This document shows, in pieces, positions 53,118 through 64,000 of a stretch of 64,000 bases of DNA. The stretch's first letter is position 1. Each line of letters opens with the position of its first letter. This DNA is from Pseudomonas citrullilanati (lineage in GTDB: Bacteria > Pseudomonadota > Gammaproteobacteria > Pseudomonadales > Pseudomonadaceae). The stretch covers positions 56,658 through 120,657 of the forward strand of contig NZ_JAUQOP010000014.1 of the NCBI RefSeq assembly GCF_030580855.1, written 5' to 3'. The notes under the pieces were generated by a model. The model was given only the letters and a program-made list of their open reading frames with translations. It did no database searches and was not told the origin of the DNA. The translations under genes were made by a program, and so were the position numbers.

Positions 53118-53822
53118 ATGTTGCAAGTCAGTGTTTATCGCTACAACCCTGATCAGGACGCTGCGCCGTTCATGCAGGATTTCCAGGTCGATACCGGTGG
53201 TAAGGACCTGATGGTGCTGGACGTGCTGGCCCTGATCAAGGAACAGGACGAAGGGTTCTCCTACCGTCGCTCCTGCCGCGAGGGCGTTTGCGGTTCCGAC
53301 GGCATGAACATCAACGGCAAGAACGGCCTGGCCTGCATCACGCCGCTGTCGGCCGTTGTAAAAGGCAACAAGCTGATCGTTCGTCCTCTGCCAGGCTTGC
53401 CGGTTATCCGTGACCTGGTCGTCGATATGAGCATCTTCTACAAGCAATACGAGAAGGTGAAGCCATTCCTGCAGAACGACACGCCGGCCCCGGCCATCGA
53501 GCGTCTGCAGTCCCCGGAAGAGCGTGAAAAGCTCGACGGTCTGTACGAGTGCATCCTGTGCGCCTGCTGCTCGACCTCGTGCCCATCCTTCTGGTGGAAC
53601 CCGGACAAGTTCCTGGGCCCGGCCGCCCTGCTGCAAGCGTATCGCTTCCTGGCAGACAGCCGTGACACCAAGACGTCCGAGCGTCTGGCCGCACTGGATG
53701 ACCCGTTCAGCGTATTCCGCTGCCGCGGGATCATGAACTGCGTCAACGTCTGCCCGAAAGGCCTGAACCCGACTAAGGCCATCGGTCACGTACGTAACAT
53801 GCTGCTGCAAAACGGCGTGTGA
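53118..53822 (+). CDS. sdhB: Succinate dehydrogenase iron-sulfur subunit
   Basis: 234 residues. [2Fe-2S] ligands in SCREGVCGSDGMNINGKNGLAC (Cys spacing as in plant-type ferredoxins), [4Fe-4S] in CILCACCSTSCP, [3Fe-4S] in CRGIMNCVNVCPKGLNP. The ATG at 53118 with AAGGGTG upstream is preferred to an ATG three codons earlier. Confidence 0.97.
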   Translation: MLQVSVYRYNPDQDAAPFMQDFQVDTGGKDLMVLDVLALIKEQDEGFSYRRSCREGVCGSDGMNINGKNGLACITPLSAVVKGNKLIVRPLPGLPVIRDLVVDMSIFYKQYEKVKPFLQNDTPAPAIERLQSPEEREKLDGLYECILCACCSTSCPSFWWNPDKFLGPAALLQAYRFLADSRDTKTSERLAALDDPFSVFRCRGIMNCVNVCPKGLNPTKAIGHVRNMLLQNGV

Positions 53823-53899
53823 TTCAGTTGCTGTACCCGTAGAACCGCTGTACCCGTAGAGGCTAGGGCGCGGGCTTCAACCCGCGTCATGGCATAACC

Positions 53900-53934
53900 A
53901 GAACAGCCGCTCACAAAGCGGCGGTTCTTATTTT
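53900..53934 (+). terminator. Terminator-like hairpin between sdhB and sucA
   Basis: AGAACAGCCGCT-CACAA-AGCGGCGGTTCT followed by TATTTT. It could end or attenuate transcripts between sdhCDAB and the suc genes. The rest of the 261-base gap has a short direct repeat at 53831-53860 (CTGTACCCGTAGA twice) and no gene. Confidence 0.7.
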
Positions 53935-54083
53935 GAAGAAATGAGACAAGCAGGGGCATCCGGGCTGGTACCCGGACTATCAGCGTGATCCTAAGTGGCT
54001 TGTTTTAGTCGCTGCACTCGGACTTCTGCAAGTTTGCTCGGTGTTTTCGCCGGTGGTGTTCCCCTAATCGAGGGTGACCAAGC

Positions 54084-56915
54084 ATGCAAGAAAGCGTGAT
54101 GCAGCGCATGTGGAACAGTGCCCACCTCTCCGGTGGTAACGCTGCCTATGTGGAAGAGCTCTACGAGCTCTACCTGCACGACCCTAACGCTGTGCCAGAA
54201 GAATGGCGCACCTACTTTCAGAAGTTGCCCGCTGACGGTAACTCTGCCACTGATGTTTCGCACTCGACGATTCGCGATCATTTCGTGCTGCTGGCGAAGA
54301 ACCAGCGCCGCGCCCAGCCGGTGTCTGCCGGCAGCGTGAGCAGTGAGCACGAGAAGAAGCAAGTCGAAGTGCTGCGACTGATCCAGGCCTACCGGATGCG
54401 TGGCCACCAGGCAGCCCAGCTGGACCCGCTGGGGCTGTGGCAGCGTCCTGCACCTGCAGACCTGTCGATCACTCATTACGGCTTGACCAATGCCGATCTT
54501 GATACGACCTTCCGTGCCGGCGACCTGTTCATCGGCAAAGAGGAAGCGAGCCTACGCGAAATTCACGAAGCGTTGCAGCAGACATATTGCCGCACCATCG
54601 GCGCTGAATTCACGCACATCACCGATTCCGAGCAGCGCCAGTGGTTCCAGCAGCGTCTGGAAAGCGTGCGTGGCCGTCCGACGTACTCCGCGGACATCAA
54701 GAGCCACTTGCTCGAGCGCGTCACGGCCGGTGAAGGCCTGGAGAAATACCTGGGCACCAAGTACCCGGGTACCAAGCGTTTCGGCCTGGAAGGTGGCGAA
54801 AGCCTGATTCCGATGCTCGACGAGCTGATCCAGCGTTCCGGTTCCTACGGCACCAAGGAAGTCGTCATCGGCATGGCCCACCGTGGCCGCCTGAACGTAC
54901 TGGTCAACACCTTCGGCAAGAACCCGCGCGAGCTGTTCGACGAGTTCGAAGGCAAGAAGAAGGTCGAGCTGGGCTCCGGCGACGTGAAGTACCACCAGGG
55001 CTTCTCGTCCAACGTGATGACCACCGGTGGCGAAGTCCACCTGGCGATGGCGTTCAACCCGTCCCACCTGGAAATCGTTTCCCCGGTGGTCGAGGGTTCG
55101 GTTCGCGCCCGCCAGGACCGCCGCAACGATCCGACCGGCGAGAAGGTACTGCCGATTTCCATCCACGGTGACGCGGCATTCGCCGGTCAGGGCGTGGTCA
55201 TGGAAACCTTCCAGATGTCGCAGACCCGCGGTTTCAAGACCGGCGGCACCGTGCACATCGTGATCAACAACCAGGTCGGCTTCACTATCAGCAACCCGCT
55301 GGACTCGCGTTCCACCGAGTACGCCACCGACGTCGCGAAGATGATCCAGGCGCCGATCCTCCATGTGAATGGCGATGATCCGGAAGCCGTGCTGTTCGTG
55401 ACCCAACTGGCCATCGACTACCGCATGCAGTACAAGCGCGACGTGGTGATCGACCTGGTCTGCTACCGCCGTCGCGGCCACAACGAGGCCGACGAGCCAA
55501 GTGGCACCCAGCCGCTGATGTACCAGCAGATCGCCAAGCAGCGCACCACCCGTGAGCTGTATGCCGAGCGCCTGACCCAGGCTGGCGTGCTGGATGCCGA
55601 GCGCGTCCAGGAAAAAGTCGATGAATATCGCAACGCCCTGGACAACGGCCTGCACGTGGTGAAAAGCCTGGTCAAGGAGCCGAACAAGGAGTTGTTCGTC
55701 GACTGGCGTCCTTACCTGGGCCACGCCTGGACCGCTCGCCACGACACACGCTTCGACCTCAAGACCTTGCAGGAACTGTCCGCCAAGCTGCTGGAAATCC
55801 CGGAAGGCTTCGTGGTCCAGCGCCAGGTCGCGAAGATCTACGAAGACCGCCAGAAGATGCAAGCCGGCGGCCTGCCGATCAACTGGGGCTACGCCGAAAC
55901 CATGGCGTACGCGACCCTGGCGTTCGAAGGTCACCCGATCCGCATCACCGGCCAGGACGTGGGCCGCGGCACTTTCTCGCACCGCCACGCGGCGCTGCAC
56001 AACCAGAAAGACGCCAGCACCTACATCCCGCTGCAACACCTGTACAAGGGCCAGCCACGTTTCGACCTGTACGATTCGCTGCTGTCCGAGGAAGCCGTCC
56101 TGGCGTTCGAATATGGCTATTCCACCACCGAGCCGAATGCGCTGGTGATCTGGGAAGCCCAGTTCGGCGACTTCGCCAACGGTGCCCAGGTGGTGGTCGA
56201 CCAGTTCATCACCAGCGGCGAGCACAAGTGGGGTCGTCTCTGCGGCCTGACCATGCTGTTGCCACACGGTTATGAAGGGCAGGGGCCGGAGCACTCCTCG
56301 GCACGCCTGGAGCGTTACCTGCAACTGTGCGCCGAGCACAACGTGCAAGTGTGCGTACCGACGACCCCGGCGCAGATCTACCACCTGCTGCGTCGCCAGG
56401 TCATCCGTCCGCTGCGCAAGCCGCTGATCGTGCTGACGCCGAAGTCGCTGTTGCGCCACAAACTGGCGATCTCCACGCTCGAAGACCTGGCCGAAGGCTC
56501 GTTCCAGACCGTTATTTCAGAAATCGATACGCTGGACGCGGCCAAGGTGACTCGCCTGATCCTGTGCAGCGGCAAGGTCTACTATGACCTTCTGGAAAAA
56601 CGTCGTGCCGAAGGCCGCGAAGACATCGCCATCGTGCGTATCGAGCAGCTCTACCCGTTCCCGGAAGAAGACCTGATGGAGGCCATCGCGCCTTACACCA
56701 ACCTCACCCACGTGGTGTGGTGCCAGGAAGAACCGATGAACCAGGGCGCGTGGTACAGCAGCCAGCATCACCTGCGTCGCAGCATCGGCAACCACAACAA
56801 GGCCCTGGGCCTTGAGTATGCCGGCCGTGATGCTTCCGCTGCACCTGCGTGTGGTTATGCGTCGATGCACGCCGAGCAGCAGGAAAAACTGCTGCAAGAT
56901 GCCTTCACCGTTTAA
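54084..56915 (+). CDS. sucA: 2-oxoglutarate dehydrogenase E1
   Basis: Thiamine-diphosphate-dependent decarboxylase of the 2-oxoglutarate dehydrogenase complex. 943 residues. The N-terminal SucB-binding segment is AHLSGGNAAYVEELYELYL (10-28). MAHRGRLNVLVN, HGDAAFAGQGVV and RRRGHNEADEPSGTQP (ThDP/active-site His) are all present. The C-terminal pyrimidine-binding domain is complete. First gene of sucAB-lpd-sucCD. Confidence 0.98.
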   Translation: MQESVMQRMWNSAHLSGGNAAYVEELYELYLHDPNAVPEEWRTYFQKLPADGNSATDVSHSTIRDHFVLLAKNQRRAQPVSAGSVSSEHEKKQVEVLRLIQAYRMRGHQAAQLDPLGLWQRPAPADLSITHYGLTNADLDTTFRAGDLFIGKEEASLREIHEALQQTYCRTIGAEFTHITDSEQRQWFQQRLESVRGRPTYSADIKSHLLERVTAGEGLEKYLGTKYPGTKRFGLEGGESLIPMLDELIQRSGSYGTKEVVIGMAHRGRLNVLVNTFGKNPRELFDEFEGKKKVELGSGDVKYHQGFSSNVMTTGGEVHLAMAFNPSHLEIVSPVVEGSVRARQDRRNDPTGEKVLPISIHGDAAFAGQGVVMETFQMSQTRGFKTGGTVHIVINNQVGFTISNPLDSRSTEYATDVAKMIQAPILHVNGDDPEAVLFVTQLAIDYRMQYKRDVVIDLVCYRRRGHNEADEPSGTQPLMYQQIAKQRTTRELYAERLTQAGVLDAERVQEKVDEYRNALDNGLHVVKSLVKEPNKELFVDWRPYLGHAWTARHDTRFDLKTLQELSAKLLEIPEGFVVQRQVAKIYEDRQKMQAGGLPINWGYAETMAYATLAFEGHPIRITGQDVGRGTFSHRHAALHNQKDASTYIPLQHLYKGQPRFDLYDSLLSEEAVLAFEYGYSTTEPNALVIWEAQFGDFANGAQVVVDQFITSGEHKWGRLCGLTMLLPHGYEGQGPEHSSARLERYLQLCAEHNVQVCVPTTPAQIYHLLRRQVIRPLRKPLIVLTPKSLLRHKLAISTLEDLAEGSFQTVISEIDTLDAAKVTRLILCSGKVYYDLLEKRRAEGREDIAIVRIEQLYPFPEEDLMEAIAPYTNLTHVVWCQEEPMNQGAWYSSQHHLRRSIGNHNKALGLEYAGRDASAAPACGYASMHAEQQEKLLQDAFTV

Positions 56916-56957
56916 TGCCTTCGCGCACCTGAAACCGAATTTAAGGAACCACAGATA

Positions 56958-58184
56958 ATGGCTATCGAGATCAAAGCCCCCACTTTCCCGGAATCGGTTG
57001 CCGATGGCACCATTGCCACCTGGCACAAAAAACCGGGCGATGCGGTCAAGCGCGACGAACTGATCGTCGACATCGAAACCGACAAGGTCGTACTGGAAGT
57101 ACTGGCCGAGGCTGACGGCGTCCTGGGCACCATCATCAAGAACGAGGGCGATACCGTCCTGTCGGCCGAAGTGCTGGGCTCCATCCAGGAGGGCGGTGCT
57201 GCCGCCGCTGCTCCGGCCGCCGCTGCCGCACCTGCCGCTGCCCAGGCCGCCGCTCCGGCTGCCGACGGCGAAGACGATCCGGTCGCTGCGCCAGCAGCCC
57301 GCAAGATCGCCGAAGAGAACGGCATCAACATCGCTTCCGTGGCCGGCACCGGCAAGGGCGGTCGCGTGACCAAGGAAGACGTGGTGGCTGCCGTTGCGGC
57401 GAAGAAAGCCGCGCCAGCCGCTGCCGCACCGGCCAAGGCTGCCGCGCCGGCCGCCGCTGCGCCTGTGTTCGCCGCCGGCGACCGCACCGAGAAGCGTGTT
57501 CCGATGACCCGCGTGCGCGCCACCGTGGCCAAGCGCCTGGTCGAAGCCCAGTCGAACATGGCCATGCTGACCACCTTCAACGAAGTCGACATGACCGAAG
57601 TCATGGCCCTGCGTTCGAAGTACAAGGACCTGTTCGAGAAGTCCCACAATGGCGTGCGCCTGGGCTTCATGTCGTTCTTCGTCAAGGCGGCCACCGAAGC
57701 GCTGAAACGCTTCCCGGCGGTCAACGCGTCGATCGACGGTTCCGACATCGTCTACCACGGCTACGCCGACATCGGTGTCGCGGTGTCCAGCGACCGTGGC
57801 CTGGTGGTGCCGGTACTGCGCAACGCCGAGCTGATGAGCCTGGCCGAAATCGAAGGCGGCATCGCCACCTTCGGCAAGAAGGCCCGCGACGGCAAGCTGT
57901 CCATCGACGAGATGACCGGCGGTACGTTCACCATCACCAACGGTGGTACATTCGGTTCGATGATGTCGACCCCGATCGTCAACCCACCGCAAGCGGCGAT
58001 CCTGGGGATGCACAACATCATCCAGCGTCCGATGGCAATCAACGGTCAAGTCGTGATTCGTCCGATGATGTACCTGGCGCTGTCGTACGATCACCGTCTG
58101 ATCGATGGTAAAGAAGCCGTGACTTTCCTGGTGACCATCAAGAACCTGCTTGAAGATCCGGCTCGTCTGCTGCTGGACATCTGA
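56958..58184 (+). CDS. sucB: Dihydrolipoamide succinyltransferase (E2)
   Basis: 408 residues: lipoyl domain 1-75 with the lipoylated Lys43 in [11 protein letters not shown], an Ala/Pro-rich hinge (82-104), E1/E3-binding domain (112-147, [19 protein letters not shown]), a second Ala-rich hinge, and the catalytic domain with [12 protein letters not shown] near the C-terminus (His and Asp). One lipoyl domain, as usual for SucB. 42 bases after sucA. Confidence 0.97.
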   Translation: MAIEIKAPTFPESVADGTIATWHKKPGDAVKRDELIVDIETDKVVLEVLAEADGVLGTIIKNEGDTVLSAEVLGSIQEGGAAAAAPAAAAAPAAAQAAAPAADGEDDPVAAPAARKIAEENGINIASVAGTGKGGRVTKEDVVAAVAAKKAAPAAAAPAKAAAPAAAAPVFAAGDRTEKRVPMTRVRATVAKRLVEAQSNMAMLTTFNEVDMTEVMALRSKYKDLFEKSHNGVRLGFMSFFVKAATEALKRFPAVNASIDGSDIVYHGYADIGVAVSSDRGLVVPVLRNAELMSLAEIEGGIATFGKKARDGKLSIDEMTGGTFTITNGGTFGSMMSTPIVNPPQAAILGMHNIIQRPMAINGQVVIRPMMYLALSYDHRLIDGKEAVTFLVTIKNLLEDPARLLLDI

Positions 58185-58291
58185 TCTCGCCGCGAGGGCC
58201 GGTCTGTCGACCGGCCCCTTGCTGAAACAACCGGTTTCGTCCCACGACGGTCGCCACAAGCGTCCGTCCGGTTTGATTCGAAAAGGAATGA

Positions 58292-59731
<1,440 letters not shown>

Positions 59732-59765
59732 CAGACAATAAGAAACCACGGCGGTATGGCCCGTC

Positions 59766-59894
59766 GTGAGCCTTGCGAGCAAGACTCACCGCGGAATGTC
59801 CGCTGGACGCAGTCTTGCGTAGCCGAACCGGGTGACCGGAAGGCTACGCGAGCAGCAGTCACAGGTGGTGCGGCACTAAAAATGGTGCAGCACC
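59766..59894 (+). promoter_or_regulatory. Structured lpd-sucC intergenic region with three hairpins
   Basis: Hairpin 1, 59766-59789: GTGAG-C-CTTGC / GCAAG-A-CTCAC. Hairpin 2, 59817-59849: GCGTAGCC / GGCTACGC enclosing CCGG-GTGA-CCGG. Hairpin 3, 59867-59894: GGTGC / GCACC. None ends in a T run, so they look like RNA processing, stability or regulatory elements within the operon, not terminators. Confidence 0.55.
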
Positions 59895-59928
59895 GAATGC
59901 GCAGTACCTAACGAAGACGGTAATAAGC

Positions 59929-61095
59929 ATGAATCTTCACGAGTATCAGGGTAAGCAGCTGTTCGCTGAGTACGGCCTGCCAGTATCCACAGGTTACGCG
60001 GTAGACACCCCGGAAGCGGCAGCAGAAGCTTGCGACAAAATCGGCGGCAGCGAGTGGGTTGTCAAAGCCCAGGTTCACGCCGGTGGTCGCGGTAAAGCGG
60101 GCGGCGTCAAGCTGGTTCGCAGCAAGGAAGACGCCAAGGCCTTCGCCCAACAGTGGCTGGGCAAGCGTCTGGTGACTTACCAGACTGATGCCAACGGTCA
60201 GCCGGTCACCAAGATCCTGGTCGAGTCGTGCACTGATATCGCTAAAGAGCTGTACCTGGGCGCTGTCGTTGACCGTTCGAGCCGTCGCATCGTGTTCATG
60301 GCCTCCACCGAAGGTGGCGTGGACATCGAGAAAATCGCTCACGATACCCCTGAGAAAATCCTCAAGGCCACCATCGACCCACTGGTTGGCGCACAGCCGT
60401 TCCAGGGCCGCGAGCTGGCATTCCAGCTGGGCCTGGAAGGCAAGCAAGTCACCCAGTTCGCCAAGATCTTCGTTGGCCTGGCCAAGCTGTTCCAGGACCA
60501 CGACCTGGCCCTGCTGGAAGTGAACCCGCTGGTGATCAAGGCCGACGGCGACCTGCACTGCCTCGATGCCAAGATCAACATCGACGCCAACGCCATGTAC
60601 CGTCAGCCTAAGCTGAAGACTTTCCACGATCCGTCGCAAGACGATCCGCGCGAAGCGCACGCTGCCAAGTTCGAACTGAACTACGTGGCCCTGGAAGGCA
60701 ACATCGGCTGCATGGTCAACGGTGCCGGCCTGGCCATGGGTACCATGGACATCGTCAACCTGCACGGCGGCAAGCCAGCCAACTTCCTCGACGTAGGCGG
60801 TGGTGCCACCAAGGAACGCGTAACCGAAGCGTTCAAGATCATCCTGTCCGACACCAACGTCGCTGCAGTACTGGTCAACATCTTCGGCGGCATCGTTCGC
60901 TGCGACATGATTGCCGAAGGCATCATCGGCGCCGTGAAGGAAGTGGGCGTGAAAATCCCGGTTGTTGTTCGCCTCGAAGGCAACAACGCTGAGCTGGGCG
61001 CTAAAGTACTGGCAGAAAGCGGTTTGAACATCATCGCTGCTACCAGCCTGACCGACGCTGCTCAACAAGTTGTCAAAGCTGCGGAGGGCAAATAA
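59929..61095 (+). CDS. sucC: Succinyl-CoA synthetase beta subunit
   Basis: 388 residues: N-terminal ATP-grasp domain ([19 protein letters not shown] near 44-62) and C-terminal CoA-ligase domain with [17 protein letters not shown]. Forms succinate and ATP/GTP from succinyl-CoA. The stop TAA shares its last A with the sucD ATG. Confidence 0.98.
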   Translation: MNLHEYQGKQLFAEYGLPVSTGYAVDTPEAAAEACDKIGGSEWVVKAQVHAGGRGKAGGVKLVRSKEDAKAFAQQWLGKRLVTYQTDANGQPVTKILVESCTDIAKELYLGAVVDRSSRRIVFMASTEGGVDIEKIAHDTPEKILKATIDPLVGAQPFQGRELAFQLGLEGKQVTQFAKIFVGLAKLFQDHDLALLEVNPLVIKADGDLHCLDAKINIDANAMYRQPKLKTFHDPSQDDPREAHAAKFELNYVALEGNIGCMVNGAGLAMGTMDIVNLHGGKPANFLDVGGGATKERVTEAFKIILSDTNVAAVLVNIFGGIVRCDMIAEGIIGAVKEVGVKIPVVVRLEGNNAELGAKVLAESGLNIIAATSLTDAAQQVVKAAEGK

Positions 61096-61979
61096 TGAGC
61101 GTCCTGATCAATAAAGACACCAAGGTTATCTGCCAGGGTATCACCGGTTCGCAAGGTAGTTTCCACACCCAGCAAGCCATCGAATACGGCACCCAGATGG
61201 TTGGCGGCGTAACGCCAGGCAAAGGCGGCACCGAGCACCTGGGCCTGCCCGTGTTCAACACCGTGAAAGACGCTGTAGCCGCCACTGGCGCCACCGCCAG
61301 CGTGATCTACGTGCCAGCTCCTTTCTGCAAGGACTCCATCCTTGAAGCAGCGTTCGGCGGCATCAAGCTGATCGTCTGCATCACCGAAGGCATCCCGACC
61401 ATCGACATGCTGGAAGCCAAGGTCAAGTGCGACGAGCTGGGTATCACCCTGATCGGCCCTAACTGCCCAGGCGTGATCACTCCAGGCGAATGCAAGATCG
61501 GCATCATGCCAGGTCACATTCACTTGCCAGGCAAGGTCGGTATCGTTTCCCGTTCCGGCACCCTGACCTACGAAGCTGTGAAGCAGACCACTGACGCCGG
61601 TTTCGGTCAGTCGACTTGCGTCGGCATCGGCGGTGACCCGATCCCGGGCTCGAACTTCATCGACATCCTGAAGCTGTTCCAGGAAGACCCGAAGACCGAA
61701 GCGATCGTCATGATCGGTGAGATCGGCGGTTCGGCCGAGGAAGAAGCGGCGGCCTTCATCAAGGCCAACGTGACCAAGCCGGTTGTTTCCTACATCGCAG
61801 GTGTGACTGCTCCTCCGGGCAAGCGCATGGGCCATGCTGGCGCAATCATCTCCGGCGGCAAAGGCACTGCAGACGAGAAGTTCGCTGCATTGCAAGACGC
61901 TGGCGTGAAAACCGTGCGTTCGCTGGCAGACATCGGCAAGGCCCTGGCCGAGCTGACTGGCTGGGAAATGAAGAAGTAA
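61095..61979 (+). CDS. sucD: Succinyl-CoA synthetase alpha subunit
   Basis: 294 residues: CoA-binding Rossmann [18 protein letters not shown] (12-29), [20 protein letters not shown], and the phosphorylated His247 in [10 protein letters not shown]. One-base overlap with sucC indicates coupling. Last gene of the suc operon; a GC-rich hairpin follows. Confidence 0.98.
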   Translation: MSVLINKDTKVICQGITGSQGSFHTQQAIEYGTQMVGGVTPGKGGTEHLGLPVFNTVKDAVAATGATASVIYVPAPFCKDSILEAAFGGIKLIVCITEGIPTIDMLEAKVKCDELGITLIGPNCPGVITPGECKIGIMPGHIHLPGKVGIVSRSGTLTYEAVKQTTDAGFGQSTCVGIGGDPIPGSNFIDILKLFQEDPKTEAIVMIGEIGGSAEEEAAAFIKANVTKPVVSYIAGVTAPPGKRMGHAGAIISGGKGTADEKFAALQDAGVKTVRSLADIGKALAELTGWEMKK

Positions 61980-62007
61980 GCTTCGGCTGACCGATTCGTT
62001 CCAGCAA

Positions 62008-62034
62008 CAAAGGCCACCTTCGGGTGGCCTTTGT
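62008..62034 (+). terminator. Hairpin after sucD
   Basis: CAAAGGCCACC-TTCG-GGTGGCCTTTG followed by TCGTTTC; a stable stem with a short T tract, probably the end of the suc operon. Confidence 0.75.
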
Positions 62035-62044
62035 CGTTTCTGGC

Positions 62045-62170
62045 CCTGTGGGAGCAAGGCTTTGGTGGAGGGCGGGCCCTGTGGGAGCAAGGCTTGCCCG
62101 CGATGGCGTCAGCGTGAACTGATGGATAGAACTGAGTCGCCTGCATCGCGGGCAAGCCTTGCTCCCACAG
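62045..62170. repeat. REP cluster (three units)
   Basis: Two direct CTGTGGGAGCAAGGCTT units (62046 and 62079) and one inverted GCGGGCAAGCCTTGCTCCCA (62148-62167). The 450-base gap 61980-62429 contains this, the sucD hairpin and the brnQ leader, and no gene. Confidence 0.85.
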
Positions 62171-62366
62171 ATAAATGCCCTTACCGCAGGGGCTGCGCAG
62201 GAAAAATAGATACGTAAACGCGACACGTAGACGTCGCGCATCGGATAGTTTGCCCCTTTACAGTGCGTTTTATCGCCAGATTCGTTAGGCTAGCAGCCAT
62301 TTTTGCGAGTGCTGCCCAAAAGGTGGCGACGCGCTAAACGGGTCGGTTTCAAACGAATCGACAGCA

Positions 62367-62389
62367 TTTCCCTCTACCCTTCAGGGAAA
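62367..62389 (+). promoter_or_regulatory. Hairpin in the brnQ leader
   Basis: TTTCCCT-CTACCCTTC-AGGGAAA about 40 bases upstream of brnQ. The bases before the brnQ ATG (GGTTTCCTTAA) lack a clear ribosome site, so the leader may control translation. Weak evidence. Confidence 0.35.
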
Positions 62390-62429
62390 TCCCTCTCTAA
62401 ATTCCGATTCAGTAGTGTGGTTTCCTTAA

Positions 62430-63743
62430 ATGAAAGTGTTGAAAGGCCAGGACATCCTGGCGCTTGGTTTCATGACATTTGCCCTGTTCGTCGGGGCTGG
62501 CAACATCATCTTCCCGCCTATCGTCGGTTTGCAGTCCGGGCCCCATGTCTGGATGGCGGCGCTGGGCTTCCTGATCACGGCGGTGGGCCTGCCGGTCATC
62601 ACCGTCGTGGCCCTGGCCAAGGTTGGCGGCGCGATGGATGCCTTGAGCAGCCCCATCGGCAAGATCGCCGGCGGCCTGCTGGCCGCGGTGTGCTACCTGG
62701 CCGTCGGCCCGCTGTTCGCCACGCCGCGCACCGCCACGGTCTCGTTCGAAGTCGGCCTGGCGCCGCTGACCGGCGAGAGCCCGCTGGCGCTGTTCCTCTA
62801 CAGCGCCGCGTATTTCCTGTTGGTGTTCGTCATTTCGCTCTACCCGGGTCGCCTGCTGGACACGGTCGGACGCTTCCTCGCACCGCTGAAGATCATCGCC
62901 CTGGCCGTGCTCGGCATCGCCGCGTTCGCCTTGCCCGCCGGCGACATCGGCGTGGCGACCCCCGAGTACGTCGCGGCACCGTTCTCCCAGGGCTTCATCA
63001 ATGGCTACCTGACCATGGATACCCTGGGCGCGCTGGTGTTCGGCATCGTCATCGTCAACGCGATCCGTTCCCGGGGCGTCGAATCGCCGGCCCTGATCAC
63101 CCGCTACGCCATCATCGCCGGGCTGATCGCCGGGGTGGGCCTGGCGCTGGTCTACGTCAGCCTGTTCCGCCTCGGTTCGGGCAGCCATGAAGTGGCGGCG
63201 GGGGCGACCAATGGTGCCGCGGTGCTGCATGCCTACGTACAACACACGTTCGGCAGCCTGGGCAGCGGTTTCCTCGCGGTGCTGATCTCCCTGGCGTGCC
63301 TGGTGACGGCGGTGGGCCTGACCTGCGCCTGCGCCGAGTACTTCAGCCGCGTCCTGCCGCTGTCCTACAAGACCCTGGTGGTGATCCTCGCGGCGTTCTC
63401 GCTGCTGGTGTCGAACCTGGGCCTGACCAAGCTGATCGCCTTCTCGATCCCGGTGCTCACAGCGATCTACCCGCCGTGCATCGCCCTGGTGGCGCTGAGC
63501 TTCTGCAAGGATTTCTGGCACGAGCAGGGGCGCATCGTCGGCCCGGTGATGCTGGTGTCTTTCCTGTTCGGCCTGGTGGATGCCCTCAAGGGCGCCGGGC
63601 TGGCGGACTGGATGCCGGCGCAACTGGCCCACCTGCCCCTGAGCGAGCAGGGCCTGGCCTGGCTGGTGCCGTCGGTGATGACCCTGGTGGTGGCGGTGGT
63701 GTGTGATCGCCTGCTGGGCAAGCGCAGCGAAGCGCTGGCGTAA
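62430..63743 (+). CDS. brnQ: Branched-chain amino-acid carrier BrnQ (LIVCS family)
   Basis: 437 residues with about twelve helices. The N-terminal [25 protein letters not shown] (13-37) is the LIVCS signature; [19 protein letters not shown] near 290-308 is also conserved. Imports leucine, isoleucine and valine with Na+ across the inner membrane. The ribosome site is weak. A strong terminator follows. Confidence 0.95.
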   Translation: MKVLKGQDILALGFMTFALFVGAGNIIFPPIVGLQSGPHVWMAALGFLITAVGLPVITVVALAKVGGAMDALSSPIGKIAGGLLAAVCYLAVGPLFATPRTATVSFEVGLAPLTGESPLALFLYSAAYFLLVFVISLYPGRLLDTVGRFLAPLKIIALAVLGIAAFALPAGDIGVATPEYVAAPFSQGFINGYLTMDTLGALVFGIVIVNAIRSRGVESPALITRYAIIAGLIAGVGLALVYVSLFRLGSGSHEVAAGATNGAAVLHAYVQHTFGSLGSGFLAVLISLACLVTAVGLTCACAEYFSRVLPLSYKTLVVILAAFSLLVSNLGLTKLIAFSIPVLTAIYPPCIALVALSFCKDFWHEQGRIVGPVMLVSFLFGLVDALKGAGLADWMPAQLAHLPLSEQGLAWLVPSVMTLVVAVVCDRLLGKRSEALA

Positions 63744-63767
63744 GCCGGGTTCCCCCAGCCGATAACC

Positions 63768-63803
63768 AAATGCCCCGCATCGATCGATGCGGGGCATTTT
63801 TTT
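63768..63803 (+). terminator. Terminator after brnQ
   Basis: AATGCCCCGCATCG / CGATGCGGGGCATT followed by T7. Confidence 0.93.
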
Positions 63804-63878
63804 ATGGCGCAGATGCAGTGTCTTTTTCCTTGGGCTAACGTCGAAGCAGTGTCTTGAAAGGCCTGCACAGAACCTTGT

Positions 63879-63972
63879 GGGGGGGGGGGGGGGGGGGGGT
63901 GGGGGGGGGGGGGGGGGGGGCCGCGGGGGGGGGGGGGGGGGGGGGGGGGCCGGCCCGCCCCCCCCCCCCCCC
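63879..63972. other. Poly-G/poly-C sequencing or assembly artefact
   Basis: About 70 bases of nearly pure G, broken by single T and short CC/CCGC, then a run of nearly pure C. It continues into low-quality-looking sequence to the window end. This is base-caller failure at a contig end, not biology; nothing after about 63875 should be annotated. Confidence 0.93.
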
Positions 63973-64000
63973 GTTTTACCCCCACCAGGGGCGTTTTTAT

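Noticed and set aside
53831..53860. Tandem CTGTACCCGTAGA pair after sdhB as a mobile or attachment site
   Set aside because: Only two 13-base copies with a four-base spacer and no associated integrase; most likely a small local duplication.
54552..56459. 635-codon frame antisense to sucA
   Set aside because: Same high-GC shadow effect; sucA is complete and conserved.
63467..63985. Proline- and glycine-rich frame at the window end
   Set aside because: It reads through the poly-C/poly-G artefact and antisense to brnQ.

Overview
The window reads as chromosome of a fluorescent Pseudomonas, most likely the P. fluorescens group. The grounds are high GC with strong third-position GC, complete Pseudomonas-type TCA operons, a DUF3509 protein (a Pseudomonas family), and the characteristic GCGAGC...GCTCCCACA REP elements between genes. 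No species is claimed. The last ~125 bases are a poly-G/poly-C artefact of a sequence end.

Layout. (1) 1-5916: purine ring degradation. A minus-strand run puuE-uraD-alc-allA-puuD-(Tsx-like porin, cut by the window edge) faces a divergent hiuH. Together they turn urate into glyoxylate plus two urea. (2) 6009-11391: two large minus-strand genes of unknown function. One has membrane-inserting helices plus RTX repeats and looks toxin-like; the other has a Ser/Thr/Pro-rich N-terminus. They lie between hiuH and a purine permease. (3) 11496-13537: a LysE-type exporter and an AzgA-type purine permease. (4) 13872-24712: housekeeping genes (MarR regulator/aminotransferase, glutaredoxin-like, folE, Smr, isochorismatase-like, prmB, alpha/beta hydrolase, aroC, MFS), ending in an acireductone-dioxygenase homologue that has lost metal ligands. 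(5) 24870-32337: DUF3509, acyl-CoA synthetase, ankyrin protein, small proteins, MFS, orphan sulfate-binding protein, Kv-like channel. (6) 32359-39948: gcl-hyi-glxR-ttuD-pyk followed by a urea transporter, taking glyoxylate to pyruvate. A GlcG/HbpS-like gene is divergent from gcl. (7) 40680-46362: a RAYT gene with its own REP doublet, a RutR-like TetR regulator, DUF808, mlaA with a hydrolase, and an orphan betaine-type binding protein. (8) 46672-61979: yjcH-actP, gltA, sdhCDAB, sucAB-lpd-sucCD, i.e. acetate uptake and much of the TCA cycle. (9) 62430-63743: brnQ.

How it fits together. Purines enter through the permease and perhaps the Tsx-like porin. They are opened to glyoxylate, condensed by Gcl, and carried via glycerate and 2-phosphoglycerate to pyruvate and the TCA genes. 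The same ten-base palindrome (TTGTATACAA, one copy TTGTGTACAA) occurs only in front of puuE/hiuH, the permease, and gcl/glcG. This suggests a single regulator for modules 27-35 kb apart. A-rich AANAANAA (Hfq/Crc-type) motifs sit at several translation starts of the same pathway, suggesting an added layer of carbon catabolite control.

The observations I rate highest are this shared regulon, the RTX/pore toxin-like pair, the decayed methionine-salvage locus at 24.1-24.7 kb, and REP doublets in nearly every junction of the glyoxylate operon next to a RAYT gene.
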